Of a stretch of DNA of 7,677 bases, positions 1-6,121 are shown piece after piece; positions within the stretch are counted from its first letter, which is position 1; each line of letters begins with the position of its first letter. A program made the position numbers and the translations under genes. The DNA lies in NCBI GenBank assembly GCA_938073925.1, contig CALJGH010000029.1:1-7677 (forward strand), read 5' to 3'. The notes under the pieces are model-generated. The model saw nothing but the letters and a program-made list of their open reading frames with translations. It did no database searches and was not told the DNA's origin. The DNA comes from an uncultured Nitrospinaceae bacterium. Lineage in GTDB: Bacteria > Nitrospinota > Nitrospinia > Nitrospinales > VA-1.

Positions 1-1
1 A

Positions 2-700
2 ACTCTCTACTACGATATAAGCTTCCTTTGGTTTGATAATGCCGCTTCCGCAAAAATCCAGTTTTTAAAAGAAAGAGGTAGATATTATTCAACTCTGGAA
101 GCCAGCACCAAAGGGTTTGTCGGATTTTTTACTTCCTACCGAAAACATTACTATAAAACTGAGTTTGAGGTCATTGAAAATGGGAAAAGCCTCCGCCCCC
201 TATCCTTTCTTCGTCAGGTCACTATAGGCGACCAAGCCGAAATCACACGTCACCAGTTTAATTACATGACGCGAAAGCATATCTGGACCAAATTTTTAAA
301 CGACGAAAAAATAAAAACAGGAACCGATGATATTCCTGTCGACGATAGTTTCCATGATATTTTGACCGCTTTTTACAATGTTCGGAATGGTAGCTATGGC
401 CCTTTAACCAAAGGCGCTAATTTCAAAATAAAAACCATTCCTGAGAAAGGGCATGATGAAATTTCTGTTCGTATTTCATCAGAGCAAGAGGAAGAAGTTT
501 TCCAATCCGCTGAAGGACGAGAAAAAAAGGATGAATTGTTGTTGAATATCATCGTACCCAAGGAAATATTCCAGAGTACAACAGGAGAGTTAATGGTATG
601 GAGTTCTACACATTTTATTCCTGTCGAAACAACAGTCAAAGACTACATCCTCTTGGGTGACCTGCACGCAATATTCACCCACCGGAAAATCTTATTTTAA
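2..700 (+). CDS. DUF3108 family protein, 5' end outside window
   Basis: The reading frame is open from base 2 to the TAA at 698-700, giving 232 visible residues; the start codon lies upstream of the window. An internal ATG at 266 exists, but the preceding 88 codons clearly belong to the same domain, so it is not the start. The visible protein begins with a strand-rich segment (LYYDISFLWF), continues with an alternating beta pattern, has a central aspartate-rich stretch followed by FYNVRNGSYGPL, and ends with a segment of the type W-S-S-x-H-F-I-P-V-E. This matches the general layout of DUF3108: a beta-sheet domain, usually behind a signal peptide, of unknown biochemical function and probably in the periplasm. 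The signal peptide cannot be checked here. The gene runs convergently into the minus-strand block with only 7 bp between stop codons. The family call comes from recognising the pattern, not from a search. Confidence 0.8.
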   Translation, partial: TLYYDISFLWFDNAASAKIQFLKERGRYYSTLEASTKGFVGFFTSYRKHYYKTEFEVIENGKSLRPLSFLRQVTIGDQAEITRHQFNYMTRKHIWTKFLNDEKIKTGTDDIPVDDSFHDILTAFYNVRNGSYGPLTKGANFKIKTIPEKGHDEISVRISSEQEEEVFQSAEGREKKDELLLNIIVPKEIFQSTTGELMVWSSTHFIPVETTVKDYILLGDLHAIFTHRKILF

Positions 701-707
701 TCGCGCA

Positions 708-1052
708 TTAAACATCAAATGCAGGAACAGGAGGGTCTTGCCATAAGTTCACTTCTGTAGTTTCATCAAGAGTTACCGCACCCCAATTAACAACATAAGG
801 TTTCTCGCCTTCGCACTCGTAATCGACCCTAATTTTGTCAATCTCCCATTTGCCTTTTTCTGGTCCAACCAGAGTCAGACTGTGCGCAAAGCTGTTCACA
901 TCAAAACTACCCTCAAAAATTGCATCGGGCTCATTGGAACCAATTACTTTCTCAAAGGGCATCGTGTGGCCGTTGAAACTAAAATTCACCGGCTCATTCG
1001 GACCTTGCTTCCCAGTTTCAATATTTACTTTAAACGTTAGTACTCTTGGCAT
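708..1052 (-). CDS. Uncharacterised acidic 114-residue protein, downstream of nfu
   Basis: I do not recognise this protein. It starts at ATG (1052-1050) with a good Shine-Dalgarno AAGGGG five bases upstream and stops at TAA (710-708). It is acidic (19 Asp/Glu against 9 Lys/Arg), has three tryptophans (69, 90, 104) and a single cysteine (80), and shows no signal peptide or membrane segment, so it is probably cytoplasmic. Alternating hydrophobic residues in several stretches (for example LTFKVNI near the start and IDKIRVDYEC near residues 71-80), spaced by Gly/Asn/Pro turns, suggest an all-beta fold such as a small sandwich; this is inference. The gene lies 9 bp after the nfu stop and its ribosome site overlaps that stop codon, so the two are almost certainly cotranscribed and translationally coupled. 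A role beside the Fe-S scaffold is suggested only by this position. The antisense frame 835-1095 is much less plausible. Confidence 0.82.
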   Translation of the reverse strand: MPRVLTFKVNIETGKQGPNEPVNFSFNGHTMPFEKVIGSNEPDAIFEGSFDVNSFAHSLTLVGPEKGKWEIDKIRVDYECEGEKPYVVNWGAVTLDETTEVNLWQDPPVPAFDV

Positions 1053-1057
1053 ATTGG

Positions 1058-1063
1058 CCCCTT
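1058..1063 (-). promoter_or_regulatory. Ribosome binding site of the 114-residue protein, overlapping the nfu stop
   Basis: On the minus strand AAGGGG precedes ATG by five bases. Its first two bases fall inside the TAA stop codon of nfu (1064-1062), so ribosomes finishing nfu would uncover or reuse this site, the usual arrangement for translational coupling. Confidence 0.65.
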
Positions 1064-1892
1064 ATGAAAAAAACGGATTCAATCCCGCAGTGTGATCGGT
1101 TTCGTCAAAGATAGCTCCTACCTCAGGCACGGCTTTTCGAAAAGAAGTGTGGATACCTTGTTTCAGGGTAAGGTCGGCAGCACTGCACCCTTGGCACCCT
1201 CCTCCCATTTGAATCGTCACGGAATTTCCCTTTACCGCAAGGAGATTGATTTGCCCACCGTGCCCGGCGACACCCGGGTTCACTTCTTCATCAATGACTT
1301 TTTGTATTCCCTCTCGAATTACATCTTCGGAAGGTATTGTAGAAATTATTTTATCCGCAATAAGAGATTGCCCTTCTTCCACCGCATTTCGAATAGCGGC
1401 GCCAATTTCTTTTGCCAGAGGCTTCCAGTCAACAAGAGTTTTGTCTTTTCGAGTAACCGTCACCGTAGCCTCACAAACCAATACGGTTTCAACATCCTCT
1501 AAAGAGAAAAGAGATTCGGCAAGAGAAGATTCTGCGGCACTTTCAAAGCTATCAAAATACCAAGAACAATCTTTCATCAATACTTGGTTTACGGTGAACA
1601 TGCATTGGTCCCCCGTCGGAGAAGGCTGAGCTTTGATCAGAATTCCATCTGAACTCTCGGGAAATAATCCCTGTTTCGCAGCTGGAGCATGCAAAATCGT
1701 TCTGGGAGCAGGCGGTGCATCAGCAAACCTCTCTTCCTCAGCAGTAGCTTCGGTATTCCCAATATCTGACACACTTGGTTCTGATGCAACCGATTCCGAC
1801 GCAGTCGTGGAAACAGGCGTTGCAACTTTAGCAGGTTCAGAAACCTCATCTTCCTGTTTCATACCTGAAAAAAAACGTTTTATAAAATTCAA
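1062..1892 (-). CDS. nfu: Nfu-type iron-sulfur cluster scaffold/carrier protein (Nfu_N plus NifU C-terminal domain)
   Basis: Predicted cytoplasmic Fe-S cluster carrier of 276 residues. In Nfu proteins the two cysteines of the C-terminal domain from two subunits hold a [4Fe-4S] cluster that is passed to apo-enzymes. Order of parts from the TTG start: a short basic, aromatic N-terminus (NFIKRFF, residues 2-8); a Ser/Ala/Pro/Glu-rich, probably disordered linker (about 14-75); an Nfu_N-like domain (about 83-158) with the family's SLAESLF, VETVLV and VTVTRKDK...VDW pattern; and a NifU C-terminal domain (about 188-262) with GGGCQGC, cysteines 233 and 236, ending ETDHTAGLNPFF as in NfuA-type proteins. 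The Nfu_N plus NifU order resembles mitochondrial NFU1 rather than E. coli NfuA, whose N-terminal domain is A-type-like. Start choice: TTG at 1892-1890 has AGGAG eight bases upstream. An in-frame TTG at 1994 would add 34 hydrophobic residues but has no Shine-Dalgarno, and ATG at 1862 is poorly placed. Three further cysteines (97, 109, 140) sit in the Nfu_N domain. No convincing promoter was found in 1893-2022, so it may be read through from polA or use a non-consensus promoter. Confidence 0.88.
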   Translation of the reverse strand: MNFIKRFFSGMKQEDEVSEPAKVATPVSTTASESVASEPSVSDIGNTEATAEEERFADAPPAPRTILHAPAAKQGLFPESSDGILIKAQPSPTGDQCMFTVNQVLMKDCSWYFDSFESAAESSLAESLFSLEDVETVLVCEATVTVTRKDKTLVDWKPLAKEIGAAIRNAVEEGQSLIADKIISTIPSEDVIREGIQKVIDEEVNPGVAGHGGQINLLAVKGNSVTIQMGGGCQGCSAADLTLKQGIHTSFRKAVPEVGAIFDETDHTAGLNPFFS

Positions 1893-1900
1893 TGGAGTAT

Positions 1901-1905
1901 CTCCT
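1901..1905 (-). promoter_or_regulatory. Shine-Dalgarno AGGAG that sets the nfu TTG start
   Basis: AGGAG on the minus strand, eight bases before TTG (1892-1890). It is the only strong ribosome site near the beginning of the nfu frame and is the reason for preferring the TTG start over the TTG at 1994 and the ATG at 1862. Confidence 0.65.
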
Positions 1906-2022
1906 GATTTTAATTCGATAAATTCGCTTACTATTATGATGCCAGAAATACGGAAAAGTATCATTAAATCAAATAATAATGCATAAAAACTCAACTTAAA
2001 CCGTCATACAGGCAGTCAACAA

Positions 2023-2268
2023 TCAAGACAACGTATCATCCTGCTTTAAAAAAGTATTTTCCAGCAATTCTATTGTAAAAGTGCCTTCTGAGTCGGCTGT
2101 CAAACCAACCACATCAAACCTTGTCCGCTTTTCTAATAATTGGTGTTTGGCAAGAAAGCTTTGTGCCACCTTAATTATTTTTCGTTGTTTGGTCGGGGTT
2201 ACAGCATTGAAAGGATGTCCGTATTGATGATCGGCTCTGGCCTTGACTTCAATCAGAACTAATGAGCA
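2023..2268 (-). pseudogene. yraN: C-terminal remnant of a YraN (UPF0102) family nuclease-like gene
   Basis: A minus-strand frame runs from just after an in-frame TGA at 2271-2269 to a TGA at 2025-2023. From codon TTA (2262) it encodes 79 residues that match the C-terminal part of YraN/UPF0102: LVLIEVKAR, then YGHPFNAVTPTKQRKI, then RFDVVGL. YraN proteins are about 115-125 residues and are predicted PD-(D/E)xK nuclease-fold proteins, near GEIDLI...VEVK. Here the E-x-K half is present, but the N-terminal 40-50 residues, including the GEID aspartate, are missing. The frame has no ATG and no ribosome site; CTG or ATT near 2256-2253 would be the only early starts. The homology begins directly at the polA stop codon (2261-2259), and the upstream sequence is genuine polA 3' coding sequence, so the start of yraN has been lost, probably by deletion. 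The remaining frame has no stops, so the loss may be recent, or the stub may still be made. It is too short and lacks an ATG, so it is easily missed by gene callers. Confidence 0.8.
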
Positions 2269-4964
2269 TCATTCCAGTTTTCTCCCCACCCCATATCTAC
2301 TAGCAGGGGAACCTTAAGTGGCATGACTTCTTCCATTTCCTTTTTGACAAGCTCCCGCATTTCCTCTTCTTCTTTCGGGAGGCACTCAAACACCAGTTCA
2401 TCATGAACTTGTAGAATCATGCGCGATTTTAGTTTTCTCTGTTTTATTTCTCTATCCAGATTAATCATCGCAAGCTTGATCAGATCCGCTGCACTTCCCT
2501 GTACCGGAGAATTGATAGCGACTCTTTCCGCCGCTTCCCGTGCTTGCCGGTTTTTACTATTGAGATCAGGCAAATAACGTTTTCGATTCATCAAAGTCAG
2601 GGTGTAACCGGTTTGCCTCGCATCTTCAATTGTCTTTTCCATATAAACTTTAACATTCCTATAAAGCTGAAAATATTGGTCGATGAATTTCTTGGCTTCC
2701 TTTGGATAAATTTTTAATTGTTGCGACAAACCGAATGCGCTTAATCCATAAACGATACCAAAATTAACCGCTTTAGCCATACGCCGCGCTTCGGCATCCA
2801 AACGATTAGCAGTGGTTCCAAATATTTCCATTGCTGTCCGCGTGTGAATGTCTTCTCCATTTAAAAAAGCATCCATCAGCGATTCATCCTCCGACAAATG
2901 GGCAAGTATTCTCAACTCCACTTGTGAATAGTCAGCGGATAGAAGTTTGTTATCCTCTTCCGCAATAAACGATTTACGGATCTCGCGTCCCATTGGAGTT
3001 CGTATGGGTATATTCTGTAGATTCGGATTACTACTGCTCAATCGCCCAGTAGCGGCGACCGACTGATTGAATGAAGTGTGAACGCGCCCTGTTTTATTAA
3101 ATATTTCCTCCTGCAATGCATCCACATAAGTCGATTTGAGCTTCCCCATCTGCCTGTAAATAAGAATGGCTTCTGGAAGGTCGTGTTCAGCCGAAAGCTC
3201 TTCTAGCACTGAAACATCGGTAGAGAAACCGCTTTTGGTTTTCTTTATAACTGGCAACTCCAGCTTTTCAAATAGAATCACCGAAAGCTGTTTTGGCGAG
3301 TTGATATTGAATTGTTCTCCCGCTAAATCATAAATCTCTTTTTCCTTCTGCTGGAGCAACTCATGAATCTTTTGAGAAAGCTTTTGCAGATGGGATTTAT
3401 CCAAAGCCATTCCTTGCAACTCCATATCCCCAAGCACTTCCAGAAGTGGCAGTTCCAATTTTTCAAAAATTTTAAGATCATCGCCTTTGAGGAGGACTGA
3501 AAGCTTTTCGTATAAACGCCAGGTTACGTCTGAATCTTCTGCCGCATATTCGGTGGCCCTTTCAACATCCACAGCATCAAAACCAATCTCCTTGGATGCT
3601 GTACCCACCACATCTTTATACTTAATAGTTGTATGGTTCAAATGTTCGAGAGCCAGAGCATCGAGGTTATGACCACGACTGGAAGGATTCAAGAGATAAG
3701 AAGCGAGCATGGTGTCGAAGGCAATGCCTTGAAGATGTATCCCTTCATTTTTTAATACAATAAAATCGTATTTAATATTTTGTCCTACCTTTTTAATATT
3801 TGGATCTTCGAGAAGAGGCTTGAGCTTTTCAAAAACCCACGTCACCCCCAGTTGGTCTGGCACTCCCAGATAACTATGTGCCAGAGGGATGTAGCACGCC
3901 TCCCCGGCATCACACGAAAAAGAAATACCCACGGCTCTCGCCTTAACCGGTCGCAGGCTGGTTGTTTCCAGATCCAACGCAAATATTTTATTTTTCTTGA
4001 GCTTTTTAATCCATTTATTGAAATCCGCTTCTGTTAAAACAGTCTCATAATTTTGCTTGATGGATTCAGCAATTCCTTTTCTCTCTTCACTGCTATTTTC
4101 ATCACTCTCTTCCAAGCCCGTCAACATTGAAGAGAATTCGAATTCAGAAAACAGTTTCTTTAAATCTTCATTTTTAGAAGGACGCACTTTCAAATCATCC
4201 AACGAGCAATCCAACTTCATTGAGGTATCGATGGTGACCAACTTTCGGCTCAAGAGAGCGAGTTCTTTATCCTGCACCAGTTTTTGTTTGAGCTTCTTCT
4301 TTTCTATTTCATCGATAGATTTATAAAGTTCATCAATCGACCCATACCTTTGAATGAGTTCCGTTGCGGTTTTAGGACCTACCCCTTTTACTCCAGGAAT
4401 ATGGTCGCTGGAATCTCCCATCAATCCCATAACCTCAATCACCTTCTCCGGCGGCACACCAAACTTTTCTTCAACTTCTTTAATCCCGAACCATTTATTT
4501 TTCATAGTGTCTAGCATTTGGACTTCGGGACTTACCAATTGCATCATATCTTTATCGCCGCTGACAATGACTACACGGTATCCGGCCTTCGCCCCTTTCA
4601 GAGCCAAAGTGCCAATAATGTCATCGGCTTCAAAACCCGGAACTCTTACGCTGGCAATGTTGTAAGCAGCCACCAGCGGTTCAAAATAGGGAAATTGTTT
4701 GATCAAATCTTCAGGAGGCGCATCACGGTTTGCCTTATATTCAGGATAAATATCATGGCGGAAGGTTTTTTCTTTACTGTCAAATGCAACGCACAGGTAG
4801 TCCGGCTTCTCATCTTTCACCACTTTTTGCAGCATATTGATAAAGCCGTATAACGCGTTGGTAGGAAACCCTGTGGATGTTGAAAGGAACTGCCTGATCC
4901 CAAAATAAGCCCGGAAAATATAGGAAGAACCATCGATAATGTATAGAGATTTTGACTTGTTCAT
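2259..4964 (-). CDS. polA: DNA polymerase I, with 5'-3' exonuclease and intact proofreading domain
   Basis: Full-length PolA of 901 residues (E. coli 928): gap filling in excision repair and removal of Okazaki primers. The 5'-3' exonuclease domain (about 1-290) shows IIDGSSYIFRAYFG, FEADD (111-115), VSGDKDM and the helix-hairpin-helix GDSSDHIPGVKGVGPKTA. The 3'-5' exonuclease domain (about 305-495) keeps its acidic residues: D331 and E333 in DLETT, D400 in GQNIKYD and D477 in YAAED, so proofreading should work, unlike in Taq or Bacillus PolA. The polymerase domain has TGRLSSSNPNLQNIPIR (639-655), motif A SADYSQVE with D678, motif B R727...K731...F735...Y739, and motif C VHDE with D855 and E856. 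A Phe at the F762-equivalent position is typical of enzymes that discriminate against dideoxynucleotides. The end, GWGENWNDAH, is the normal PolA terminus, so the gene is not truncated. ATG at 4964 follows a weak GGG-containing ribosome site; its promoter lies at 4995-5023. Confidence 0.98.
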   Translation of the reverse strand: MNKSKSLYIIDGSSYIFRAYFGIRQFLSTSTGFPTNALYGFINMLQKVVKDEKPDYLCVAFDSKEKTFRHDIYPEYKANRDAPPEDLIKQFPYFEPLVAAYNIASVRVPGFEADDIIGTLALKGAKAGYRVVIVSGDKDMMQLVSPEVQMLDTMKNKWFGIKEVEEKFGVPPEKVIEVMGLMGDSSDHIPGVKGVGPKTATELIQRYGSIDELYKSIDEIEKKKLKQKLVQDKELALLSRKLVTIDTSMKLDCSLDDLKVRPSKNEDLKKLFSEFEFSSMLTGLEESDENSSEERKGIAESIKQNYETVLTEADFNKWIKKLKKNKIFALDLETTSLRPVKARAVGISFSCDAGEACYIPLAHSYLGVPDQLGVTWVFEKLKPLLEDPNIKKVGQNIKYDFIVLKNEGIHLQGIAFDTMLASYLLNPSSRGHNLDALALEHLNHTTIKYKDVVGTASKEIGFDAVDVERATEYAAEDSDVTWRLYEKLSVLLKGDDLKIFEKLELPLLEVLGDMELQGMALDKSHLQKLSQKIHELLQQKEKEIYDLAGEQFNINSPKQLSVILFEKLELPVIKKTKSGFSTDVSVLEELSAEHDLPEAILIYRQMGKLKSTYVDALQEEIFNKTGRVHTSFNQSVAATGRLSSSNPNLQNIPIRTPMGREIRKSFIAEEDNKLLSADYSQVELRILAHLSEDESLMDAFLNGEDIHTRTAMEIFGTTANRLDAEARRMAKAVNFGIVYGLSAFGLSQQLKIYPKEAKKFIDQYFQLYRNVKVYMEKTIEDARQTGYTLTLMNRKRYLPDLNSKNRQAREAAERVAINSPVQGSAADLIKLAMINLDREIKQRKLKSRMILQVHDELVFECLPKEEEEMRELVKKEMEEVMPLKVPLLVDMGWGENWNDAH

Positions 4965-4994
4965 TAATAACCCGACTGAAAAATTAAAAAACCA

Positions 4995-5023
4995 AGTATA
5001 AAGTCGCGGCTTTACCGTGTCTA
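4995..5023 (-). promoter_or_regulatory. Sigma70-like promoter of polA
   Basis: Read on the minus strand: -35 TAGACA (5023-5018, five of six consensus matches), a 17-bp spacer, and -10 TATACT (5000-4995, five of six). Transcription should begin near 4988, leaving a leader of about 25 bases before the polA ATG. It is the strongest promoter match noticed in the window and interlocks with the kdsD promoter on the other strand. Confidence 0.65.
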
Positions 5024-5040
5024 ATCATTTGTGATATGAT
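5011..5040 (+). promoter_or_regulatory. Sigma70-like extended -10 promoter of kdsD
   Basis: Plus strand: weak -35 TTTACC (5011-5016), an 18-bp spacer, and -10 TATGAT (5035-5040) preceded by an extended-10 TG at 5032-5033. Transcription would start near 5047, giving a leader of about 55 bases before the kdsD ATG. The -35 lies inside the polA promoter spacer, and the polA -35 lies inside this spacer, so the two promoters share the same stretch of DNA. Confidence 0.5.
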
Positions 5041-5042
5041 TA
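5022..5042. promoter_or_regulatory. 21-bp dyad, possible operator between polA and kdsD
   Basis: Perfect inverted repeat TAATCAT (5022-5028) and ATGATTA (5036-5042) around a 7-base centre. The right arm covers most of the kdsD -10 and the left arm overlaps the outer edge of the polA -35. The size and arm spacing fit a dimeric helix-turn-helix regulator binding site; bound protein would be expected to block kdsD and perhaps affect polA. It is not followed by a T-run and is AT-rich, so a terminator is unlikely. No regulator gene is visible nearby, and chance occurrence in AT-rich DNA is possible. Confidence 0.35.
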
Positions 5043-5102
5043 CTGGGGCTTTCACCTATAAACTTATTGAATTAAAAGGCTTAAACGAGTCCATTAAAAA
5101 CT

Positions 5103-6098
5103 ATGCGCGCCCCTAAAGGTTCACCCTCGGAACAGAAATCGCAAACCATCATCGATACGGCCCGCAGAGCTTTGAAAATCGAAAGCAAAGCGGTAGCCGA
5201 TTTAGTCGATCGAGTCGATGAAAGTTTTGTTAACGTCGTTCACCATATCGATCAATGCCAGCACCTTATTATCACCGGTATGGGAAAATCTGGGTTGATC
5301 GGAAATAAGATTGCCGCCACTTTTTCCAGCCTGGGTTTGCCGACCTTATTTTTACATGCGGCAGAGGCCAGCCACGGTGACCTGGGAATGATAGTTGAAA
5401 ATGACACGGTGATTGCAATTTCAAATAGCGGCGAAACAGAAGAAATTGTAAAACTCCTTCCCTCGTTCAAAAGAATAAATTGCACTCTGGTTGCGGTGAC
5501 AGGAAAACCCGCATCGACCCTTGCAAAATGCAGTGATTTTGTTCTGGATGTCAGCGTTCAAGAAGAAGCCTGCTCTATAGACCTAGTTCCTACAGCCAGC
5601 ACGACGGCAACTCTGGCTCTAGGCGATGCGTTAGCAGTAGCCTTCATGAAACTACGCGGTATTAGAGAGGAAGACTTCGCGCAAAACCATCCCGGTGGAA
5701 GTTTAGGCCGACGTCTATTGACAACCGTTGAAGATCTGATGCACTCAGGCGATGCCATTCCAAAAGTTTTTGAAGATGCAGACTCGCGATTAGTGATCGG
5801 AGAAATTTCAAAAAAACGACTCGGTGTTACATTGGTTATCGATCACAGTGATAATCTCAAAGGTATGGTAACGGATGGTGACTTGAGACGGCTGATGGAA
5901 AAAGAAAAAAATGTAACTCAATTAAAAGCATCAAACATGATGTCTAAAAATCCCAAGACAATCACAAAAGAAACTCTTGCAGCCAAAGCAGTCCAGATAA
6001 TGGAAGAGCATTCCATAACATCTCTAATCGTTTCCGACGAAGGTAAAATTCAAGGGATCATTCACCTGCACGACATACTCAAAGCAGGTATCGTTTAA
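5103..6098 (+). CDS. kdsD: D-arabinose 5-phosphate isomerase (SIS plus two CBS domains)
   Basis: Interconverts D-ribulose 5-phosphate and D-arabinose 5-phosphate, the first step towards Kdo for lipopolysaccharide; cytoplasmic, usually tetrameric. The 331 residues match E. coli KdsD (328) along the whole length. The SIS domain (about 40-185) holds GMGKSG (K62), HGDLGM (91-96), ISNSGETEE (E111), EEAC (E155) and PTASTTATLALGDALA; H196 follows in NHPGGSLGRR. These K, E, E and H positions correspond to the residues reported as catalytic in KdsD enzymes. Two CBS repeats follow (about 207-262 and 275-331), with GMVTDGDLRR and GIIHLHDILKAGIV at their ends. ATG 5103 is the first start after an in-frame TAA (5085-5087) and gives the expected N-terminus, but no clear Shine-Dalgarno precedes it. 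It is transcribed divergently from polA and followed 23 bp later by alaS. Some bacteria carry paralogues (kdsD, gutQ, kpsF); no capsule or sugar-alcohol genes are seen here, favouring the housekeeping role. Confidence 0.95.
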   Translation: MRAPKGSPSEQKSQTIIDTARRALKIESKAVADLVDRVDESFVNVVHHIDQCQHLIITGMGKSGLIGNKIAATFSSLGLPTLFLHAAEASHGDLGMIVENDTVIAISNSGETEEIVKLLPSFKRINCTLVAVTGKPASTLAKCSDFVLDVSVQEEACSIDLVPTASTTATLALGDALAVAFMKLRGIREEDFAQNHPGGSLGRRLLTTVEDLMHSGDAIPKVFEDADSRLVIGEISKKRLGVTLVIDHSDNLKGMVTDGDLRRLMEKEKNVTQLKASNMMSKNPKTITKETLAAKAVQIMEEHSITSLIVSDEGKIQGIIHLHDILKAGIV

Positions 6099-6121
6099 TT
6101 TATTTCTAGAGCATAAAAATT

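Noticed and set aside
686..698. AAAAT-CTT-ATTTT hairpin as a terminator for the DUF3108 gene
   Set aside because: The stem is five A/T pairs inside the coding end, too weak for an intrinsic terminator.
1912..1926. AATTCG-ATA-AATTCG direct repeat upstream of nfu as an operator
   Set aside because: Two six-base copies in AT-rich DNA are easily random, and there is no promoter nearby to support a regulatory role.
835..1986. Plus-strand open frames at 835-1095, 1092-1502, 1246-1629 and 1633-1986
   Set aside because: They lie antisense to nfu and its partner, have no recognisable domains, and their composition is explained by the opposite strand's codons.
1893..1994. A 34-residue hydrophobic N-terminal extension of Nfu from an upstream in-frame TTG at 1994
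   Set aside because: It would give a membrane-like segment (ILFRISGIIIV), but the 1994 TTG has no ribosome site, whereas the TTG at 1892 has AGGAG at ideal spacing and Nfu proteins are soluble.
1893..2022. A dedicated nfu promoter between the yraN remnant and nfu
   Set aside because: Several TTGA-type hexamers exist on the minus strand, but none has a reasonable -10 at 16-18 bp, so I could not support one.
2255..2262. Stop-codon readthrough making a PolA-YraN fusion
   Set aside because: After the polA TAG the same frame reads TTC TGA, so readthrough adds only two residues; the yraN remnant is in a different frame. PolA also ends with its normal family terminus.
3487..4853. Plus-strand open frames inside polA
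   Set aside because: They are antisense to strongly conserved polA coding sequence and have no family resemblance or ribosome sites.
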